DNA from: a virus
IMG/VR virus record: IMGVR_UViG_3300032053_000109
Span: 1-52,165 of that record
Length of the DNA: 52,165 nt
Direction: 5' to 3' (one strand)
The translations under genes and the position numbers were made by a program. Of the stretch, positions 47,567 to 52,165 are shown in pieces; within the stretch, counting starts at the first letter, position 1, and every line of letters starts with the position of its first letter. The notes beneath the pieces are model-generated. The model made no database searches and was not told the origin of the DNA. It saw nothing but the letters and a program-made list of their open reading frames with translations.

Positions 47567-48619
47567 TCAATAAGGCTTCTTTTGCCAAGCTAATGATATA
47601 TCACTATTTACCTTTTCACATACTGGAGCTAGGTTAGGTGGATATAACAAACCTCTAAATAAAGGCATCTGATAGATTGGTGTTATATAAGCAGACTTGA
47701 AGTTAAAATCATCTCTTATATACCTACTTAATTCCTTATCCTTCCATGCATATCTATAAAAGCTGTGTTCACAGTCTTCCCTAACTTTTATAGGAAAATA
47801 TTTTGAATCTTCCTGATGTTTCTCTACTATATCTTTTAGTTTCTTCAATTGCTCTCTTGCTATTGCTGCACTGAGTTCTGGCATCCTCAAATTCATACCT
47901 ATCATAGTTTGATTTGTATGAGAATAAGGAACACCCTTTGATTCTAGGTCATTTAGTACTGCTTCTGCATGATTCATTGATAGCCTTAATCTTAACGCTA
48001 ATTCATCATTATCAGTTACGCAGATTCCGCCCTCTCCACAGTGAATGTGTTTATGACGATTCAAACTGAATACTCCTATATCACCAAGTGTTCCCGCGTA
48101 TTTACCTTTATACTTAGCTCCTGGAGCTTGTGCGGCATCTTCTATTACATAAATCTTGTGTCCGTACTTTTTGGAATATTCTTCCGCTATTCTATTGATC
48201 TCCTGAGCAGCATATGGCTGACCAAAAAGGTCTACTACGATGATCGCCTTAGTACTTTCTGTTATTTTCTTCTCTACGTCCTTTGGGTCAAGACAAAAAT
48301 AATCTGGCTCAATATCAGCAAAGACGGGTATAGCCCCGAAATGTAAAGGAATAGTAGCGGAGATTGTCATGGAATAAGGCGTGACTATTACTTCGTCGAA
48401 AGGTTCGATGCCTATAGCGTTAAGAGCCATCCAAAGTCCGCTACTATTACTATTACAAGCAATTGAATTCCTAACCTTAAAATACCTAGACCATTCAAAT
48501 TCAAGGGATTGTACTTCTATGCCACCCATGAAGTTTCTTGACCAATTTCCTTGGTAATCACTTAGAATACCTCGGTCCATAACCCTTAATACTGCTTCTC
48601 TTTCTTCTATTCCTATCAT
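47567..48619 (-). CDS. DegT/DnrJ/EryC1 PLP-dependent sugar aminotransferase (PseC-like)
   Basis: PLP fold type I sugar aminotransferase. Residues about 55-65 (CNSNSSGLWMALNAIGI) are the cofactor-phosphate loop; VVDLFGQPYAAQEINRIAEE, then YVIEDAAQAPGAKYKGKYAG contains the Asp that holds the pyridine. GVFSLNRHKHIHCGEGGICV contains the Lys that forms the Schiff base. It transfers an amino group to a 4-keto sugar, consistent with PseC or LegC/perosamine synthases. The start is ATG after AGAGGAGCTGATAAA. It overlaps the oxidoreductase gene by four bases. Confidence 0.85.
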   Translation of the reverse strand: MIGIEEREAVLRVMDRGILSDYQGNWSRNFMGGIEVQSLEFEWSRYFKVRNSIACNSNSSGLWMALNAIGIEPFDEVIVTPYSMTISATIPLHFGAIPVFADIEPDYFCLDPKDVEKKITESTKAIIVVDLFGQPYAAQEINRIAEEYSKKYGHKIYVIEDAAQAPGAKYKGKYAGTLGDIGVFSLNRHKHIHCGEGGICVTDNDELALRLRLSMNHAEAVLNDLESKGVPYSHTNQTMIGMNLRMPELSAAIAREQLKKLKDIVEKHQEDSKYFPIKVREDCEHSFYRYAWKDKELSRYIRDDFNFKSAYITPIYQMPLFRGLLYPPNLAPVCEKVNSDISLAWQKKPY

Positions 48620-49443
48620 TTTATCAGCTCCTCTAGTATTACTAATGCTTTTAAAGCATCTTTATCAGTGCATCTTAGTCTTTCTTCTCCTGCTAGAAAA
48701 TTATAAGCATTCTCTACCACATATCGAGTACTATAATCAAAGTAACTAGGTACTGGCATGTCAAGTATTCTCTGCTCCTGCCAAAAGTGTTTCTGAAAGA
48801 ATAATTGTATATTCCAAACCCTATAATCGCAATACTTGAACATAACATTATCCTTGATTCCATTTAGTTTGAGAGATTCATCAGCTTTTCCATCTAGGAA
48901 CCAACTCATAAAATCAATTGCATGGGTTCCAGTATGAAGGTCTCCTCTATTATAGAGTATTTGATAAGTTTCAAGGTTTCCGAATTCTCCTGAGTCGTAT
49001 CTGTTCTTAAGATGTATTAATTCAGGAATAAACCTTCGAGTATAATTTACTAAGATAGGAATGCCATTCTCTGAATATAAATTAACAATCTTCTGTGCCT
49101 GTTCTGCAGTTGAGCATAAAGGCTTTTCACAGATAACAAGTTTAGGTTTATTATAACCAGGAGTGGCAATCTGTATTAACTGTTCATAATGAGTATGGTC
49201 TGGAGTGGTTATGACTACAATATCCATTTTTAATTGTTCGAGTGCATATCTAGGTGTTGTAGCAACCCCTCCCCAAAGATGAAAAGCATCAAAAGCCTTT
49301 TTATTTACATTATCATAGAAATATAACTCTGCTTCTCGCTCTTTAAAAGCGTGTGCAAAGGATATTACTTTGTGCTCATTTTGCGAACCTATTGCGTCCG
49401 CTAGAACTCCTTGGTTTCCCGCTCCTATTATCAGTACTTTCAT
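48616..49443 (-). CDS. Gfo/Idh/MocA-family oxidoreductase
   Basis: The N-terminal Rossmann fold starts MKVLIIGAGNQGVLADAIGS (G-x-G-x2-G), with VVITTPDHTHYEQLIQIATP and VICEKPLCSTAEQAQKIVNL containing the EKP motif that carries the catalytic Lys. The C-terminal part (YTRRFIPELIHLKNRYDSGE, FGNLETYQILYNRGDLHTGT) is the substrate half, shortened relative to usual (275 against about 330-350 residues). It probably oxidises or reduces a sugar carbon. The start follows AAAAGGAGCTGAACAAAG and overlaps the cytidylyltransferase gene by 68 bases. Confidence 0.8.
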   Translation of the reverse strand: MKVLIIGAGNQGVLADAIGSQNEHKVISFAHAFKEREAELYFYDNVNKKAFDAFHLWGGVATTPRYALEQLKMDIVVITTPDHTHYEQLIQIATPGYNKPKLVICEKPLCSTAEQAQKIVNLYSENGIPILVNYTRRFIPELIHLKNRYDSGEFGNLETYQILYNRGDLHTGTHAIDFMSWFLDGKADESLKLNGIKDNVMFKYCDYRVWNIQLFFQKHFWQEQRILDMPVPSYFDYSTRYVVENAYNFLAGEERLRCTDKDALKALVILEELIK

Positions 49444-50230
49444 CTTTGTTCAGCTCCTTTTGTGAATAGTAATCATTTAATTCTGATAGGTAGTCTTTTC
49501 TTTCTATCTTCGCCACCTTCTCGTATATATAGGGATAAACATCCAATAGGTTAATAACTTCTTCACAGGTAAGGTCTAGCGAGTAGTCTTTTCCTGCTGC
49601 ATATATCCATTTTATTAACTCATAATCCTCGGGAGTATCTAATGTTACCTCTAGGTCAGGCCTACGTTGTGAGTTTGGAGCCACCCAATTAAGCGGTATA
49701 TATTTTCCCACAGTCTTTGGATTCAGGTAGAACCATGTGCTAACGTGCTGCCTATCGATAGGATTATCAACCTCTTCATTAGCTCTTTCCAGAATATCAG
49801 TGTTGAATACTCTAACATCATATCCTCGTGGGAAGGTTCTTTCTCCGATATTTGATGTAATATCTGAACCTTTTCCACTCCCATGTAGTTTTAACAGCGT
49901 AGAAAGGTGATTCCAGTCGATCAACGGACAATCGGCAGTAATTTCCACTACTATATCTACTTCGAACTTTCTTGCTGCCTCTAGTACTCTTAAAAGGACA
50001 TCCTGTTCGCTACCTCGATATACCTTGCAACCGAGTTTGTTACATAGCTCTTCAATTGGGTCATCTGTTTCATTGGTTGTGGTTGCTACAATTACTTCAT
50101 CTAACATCTTACATTCTTTTACTCTCTCGATGACTCGTTGTAATACGGGTCTTCCCTCCAGGTCCAATAAGACCTTTCCAGGAAGTCGAGTACTTGTCAT
50201 CCTCGCTTGTATTATTGCTCCTCTTACCAA
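49376..50230 (-). CDS. Cytidylyltransferase (SpsF/NeuA-like)
   Basis: The CTP-transferase N-terminus is clear: GAIIQARMTSTRLPGKVLLD, followed by DEVIVATTTNETDDPIEELC and VDIVVEITADCPLIDWNHLS, with 'EITADCPLI' the signature of SpsF/NeuA-like proteins. It activates an acidic sugar as CMP-sugar for transfer. Residues 120-260 continue the family (RGYDVRVFNTDILERANEEV, RRPDLEVTLDTPEDYELIKW). A basic 20-residue tail ends it. The start is TTG at 50230 after AAAGGAGCTGATAGAAA. The SpsF subfamily is common in spore-coat and flagellin polysaccharide loci. Confidence 0.85.
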   Translation of the reverse strand: MVRGAIIQARMTSTRLPGKVLLDLEGRPVLQRVIERVKECKMLDEVIVATTTNETDDPIEELCNKLGCKVYRGSEQDVLLRVLEAARKFEVDIVVEITADCPLIDWNHLSTLLKLHGSGKGSDITSNIGERTFPRGYDVRVFNTDILERANEEVDNPIDRQHVSTWFYLNPKTVGKYIPLNWVAPNSQRRPDLEVTLDTPEDYELIKWIYAAGKDYSLDLTCEEVINLLDVYPYIYEKVAKIERKDYLSELNDYYSQKELNKDESTDNRSGKPRSSSGRNRFAK

Positions 50231-50248
50231 TTTCTATCAGCTCCTTTA

Positions 50249-51427
50249 CTAGATTAGGTAATTACATTCATTTATAAAATCATCATAGATTCGCTTATAC
50301 TCATCTTTCTCGCGAATCCATGGGTTATTCATCCATTGGTTATATTTGAAATGGTTGCTTTGTCCTAGTACTGCCCATTTTTTAAGAGTCTTGGGTTCTG
50401 TATAACCATATTTTTTTGCTTCATCTGCCATAATAGTATCAGGCAGTGGCATAAAAAAGGTAGTACTAAGCCTAAAGTTAGGGTTGATTTGTTTTACCTT
50501 GCGAATATATTTAATGGTCTCTTTAATATCCTCAGGTCCCTCTCCAGGGCATCCAAAAATAACACCTGAAGCCATTATCATATTATGTTTACTCATTATC
50601 TTAGCACATTCTTCAAATTCTATGAGATGGTTCTTTCCTTTTCTCATCTGTTGAACTATCCTATCACTACCAGATTCAAGGCCTATAGTTAATTGCTTAA
50701 GTCCAGTACTTACCAGATCAAGAATGTCGGGTGATTTTACTATTTCCATAGCTCTTGCATCAGCTATCCAGTCAAGGTTGTGTTTCATCATTATTTGGGA
50801 CAGGTCCTTTACTCTCTGAGGCCTGGTGAATACCGTCGCATCAAAAAATACACATTCTTTATATGGGTACATTTTCATAAGATGGTCAATGTCATCTTGT
50901 ACTTTCTTAATAGGAAGTTCAATCCACTGCCTCTTATTTTTGGTAGAGCAAAAGGTACATACTCCAGGACAACTATAGGTACTAACATAAATAAACCTTT
51001 TAGAATCTGGATTAATATAGTCTTCAGGGTTAACTAATTCCCAAGGCATCCTGTGTTCTCCACATTCATAATAACCAGGTAGAATTCTATCAACATGGCG
51101 TGATTGTAAAGTTTGTTCAGGAAGTGCATTGATATGAGGTCCTCCCCATGTGATTGATATATCGGGATTATGTTTTTTTAGAGCTTTACTAACCTCGTAT
51201 GCTCGAGTTACTTGATAGCCAGTATATACAGTTATCATGATTCTATCTGCTTCATAAGCTAATATTTCATCCACTGGGTTAGATACTAACCTATCATCTA
51301 TTATCTTTACCTCTAATCCCTGTGCTATTAAGGCTGAAGCCACAGATAACGCCGATAAAGGCATATAATGAAAGTCTTTATGGGGTTCTAGTTTCGGGTG
51401 GAAAATTAGTATCTTCTTTTTTATCAT
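50249..51427 (-). CDS. B12-binding radical SAM protein
   Basis: The N-terminal 120 residues are a cobalamin-binding domain (LSVASALIAQGLEVKIIDDR, ITVYTGYQVTRAYEVSKALK, DISITWGGPHINALPEQTLQ). The radical SAM core begins with YSCPGVCTFCSTKNKRQWIE (C153, C157, C160), followed by LKQLTIGLESGSDRIVQQMR and IFGCPGEGPEDIKETIKYIR. Proteins of this type methylate or rearrange sugars and peptides; the substrate here is unknown. It sits first in the sugar operon after the FemAB-like gene, which supports a sugar or peptide modification. The start ATG follows AGGAGCTGAGTACA. Confidence 0.82.
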   Translation of the reverse strand: MIKKKILIFHPKLEPHKDFHYMPLSALSVASALIAQGLEVKIIDDRLVSNPVDEILAYEADRIMITVYTGYQVTRAYEVSKALKKHNPDISITWGGPHINALPEQTLQSRHVDRILPGYYECGEHRMPWELVNPEDYINPDSKRFIYVSTYSCPGVCTFCSTKNKRQWIELPIKKVQDDIDHLMKMYPYKECVFFDATVFTRPQRVKDLSQIMMKHNLDWIADARAMEIVKSPDILDLVSTGLKQLTIGLESGSDRIVQQMRKGKNHLIEFEECAKIMSKHNMIMASGVIFGCPGEGPEDIKETIKYIRKVKQINPNFRLSTTFFMPLPDTIMADEAKKYGYTEPKTLKKWAVLGQSNHFKYNQWMNNPWIREKDEYKRIYDDFINECNYLI

Positions 51428-52165
51428 TGTACTCAGCTCCTATGTAGTTATTCATCCTTTCTTTGTGGGTACTTTCGAAGGATTCTCTATCTAGAAAATA
51501 TTCACTAACTATTTTATAATGGTTAGGGTTCCCAAATCCGGATTTGAAGAAAGCTATATCTTTTTCTTTCTGAGAAGAATAGTTTATTAGAGTGTTATAA
51601 GCCATATGGCCCAATACATACATAGGGATTTGTTTATTCCTTAAGTATTCTAGTATGGCGTTCTGAAGATAATGGCTTACGTTGAATTCCTTATACTCAG
51701 GTACTACTCCACAGAGAAAATAGTAAGCTTCTTTTGAATCATACGTAATAAGTGTGAATCCACAGATGCCGCCACTAAAGGAATATGCAAGGAAGAGGGA
51801 TGCATGACCTTCCTTAATCCATTTTTTATACTCATCAAAGGTTTCTGGAGGTCGGGTTATTTTACCAGCTATCACATAATAGAGATCTCTTATTTCATCT
51901 AATAATTGATCTCCCCCATTTGATACATAATTGGTTGAATCTACAATATGGTAATATAACTCTCTTTTAGCGGAGTTGATAAGTGATTTGTAACTCTTAC
52001 GTATGTTATTTACTGAGGTATCAGTGATGCAGATAGGTATTGCATAATTTATAAAGCCAGGTACAAAGCCTTCAATAGCGATTCTCTTAATTCCTATATC
52101 ACGGGCGTAATTAACCAACAAATTGGTAACCTTTCCAAGTAATCTGGTATCTTCACAGATGATTC
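51378..52165 (-). CDS. C-terminal part of a FemAB-like GNAT acyltransferase (runs off window)
   Basis: The frame is open to the window edge; an in-frame TTG at 52121 is not needed as a start. The visible 262 residues contain 'EDTRLLGKVTNLLVNYARDI' (C-terminal side of the first GNAT half), then NSAKRELYYHIVDSTNYVSN, YLIRDLYYVIAGKITRPPE-type helix and GGICGFTLITYDSKEAYYFL, CGVVPEYKEFNVSHYLQNAI, LEYLRNKQIPMYVLG. This is the GNAT second half of FemAB/BioF2-like proteins, which add aminoacyl or acyl groups. It starts the sugar operon and overlaps the radical SAM gene by 50 bases. See the left-edge gene for the likely N-terminus. Confidence 0.65.
   Translation of the reverse strand, partial: IICEDTRLLGKVTNLLVNYARDIGIKRIAIEGFVPGFINYAIPICITDTSVNNIRKSYKSLINSAKRELYYHIVDSTNYVSNGGDQLLDEIRDLYYVIAGKITRPPETFDEYKKWIKEGHASLFLAYSFSGGICGFTLITYDSKEAYYFLCGVVPEYKEFNVSHYLQNAILEYLRNKQIPMYVLGHMAYNTLINYSSQKEKDIAFFKSGFGNPNHYKIVSEYFLDRESFESTHKERMNNYIGAEYNDKKEDTNFPPETRTP

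Noticed and set aside
1-52165. CRISPR arrays, tRNAs, integrase, repressor or insertion sequences
   Set aside because: I looked for direct repeat-spacer patterns, cloverleaf candidates and recombinase or transposase motifs on both strands and saw none. Short divergent tRNAs could be missed by eye.

Overview
The window reads as most or all of a tailed, siphovirus-like phage genome infecting a low-GC, Gram-positive, probably spore-forming and flagellated host (Clostridia-like). The grounds are AT-rich DNA, strong AGGAGG-type ribosome binding sites, HK97-type head genes, a BhlA/UviB-type holin, an amidase endolysin and a Spo0E-like reading frame. I see no integrase, repressor, tRNA or CRISPR, so nothing shows a temperate lifestyle.

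Layout. (1) 190-9.6 kb, minus strand: early operons of small, mostly unknown proteins, a DUF2786 protein, a membrane-anchored glucosaminidase, a primase-helicase and a small HTH protein. Here lie a hammerhead ribozyme between two cistrons (2156-2203), a duplicated promoter (1441-1509 and 2402-2470), a Spo0E-like gene split by a -1 frame change (2535-2803), and a repeat-rich block (6588-6936). (2) 9.8-22.6 kb, plus strand: nucleotide and replication genes (dNMP kinase, dUTPase, thymidylate-synthase-like proteins, dCMP deaminase, DNA ligase, a uracil-DNA glycosylase/DNA polymerase A fusion, RecB/Cas4-like nuclease, Sak4-like ATPase, ssDNA-binding protein, VRR-NUC nuclease, SNF2 helicase). It starts at an AT-rich divergent promoter region near 9.6-9.8 kb. 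(3) 22.67-52.165 kb, minus strand: the late region, read leftward. Its order from the right edge is a sugar-modification cluster, small terminase, more sugar genes, large terminase, portal-MuF fusion, protease, capsid, connectors, tail, fibre, holin, amidase. A shared terminator at 22638-22662 separates it from the plus-strand operon.

The most unusual system is a nonulosonic-acid-like sugar cluster threaded through the packaging genes. It has homologues of UDP-GlcNAc 4,6-dehydratase (PseB), DegT aminotransferase (PseC), GNAT acetyltransferase (PseH), a short NeuB/PseI synthase, an SpsF cytidylyltransferase, a sugar formyltransferase, a Gfo/Idh oxidoreductase, a radical SAM/B12 protein, a FemAB-like protein and a Maf (DUF115) glycosyltransferase. 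The Maf gene overlaps the large terminase gene, and the small terminase gene sits inside the cluster. Either the phage re-glycosylates host flagellin or surface, or it decorates its own virion.

The two window edges may be one locus. The left edge holds the first 62 codons of a minus-strand gene behind a strong promoter. The right edge holds the C-terminal part of a FemAB-like gene in the same direction. If the genome is circular or circularly permuted, these are probably the two ends of one gene with a short stretch missing, and the promoter at 250-278 would start the whole late operon.
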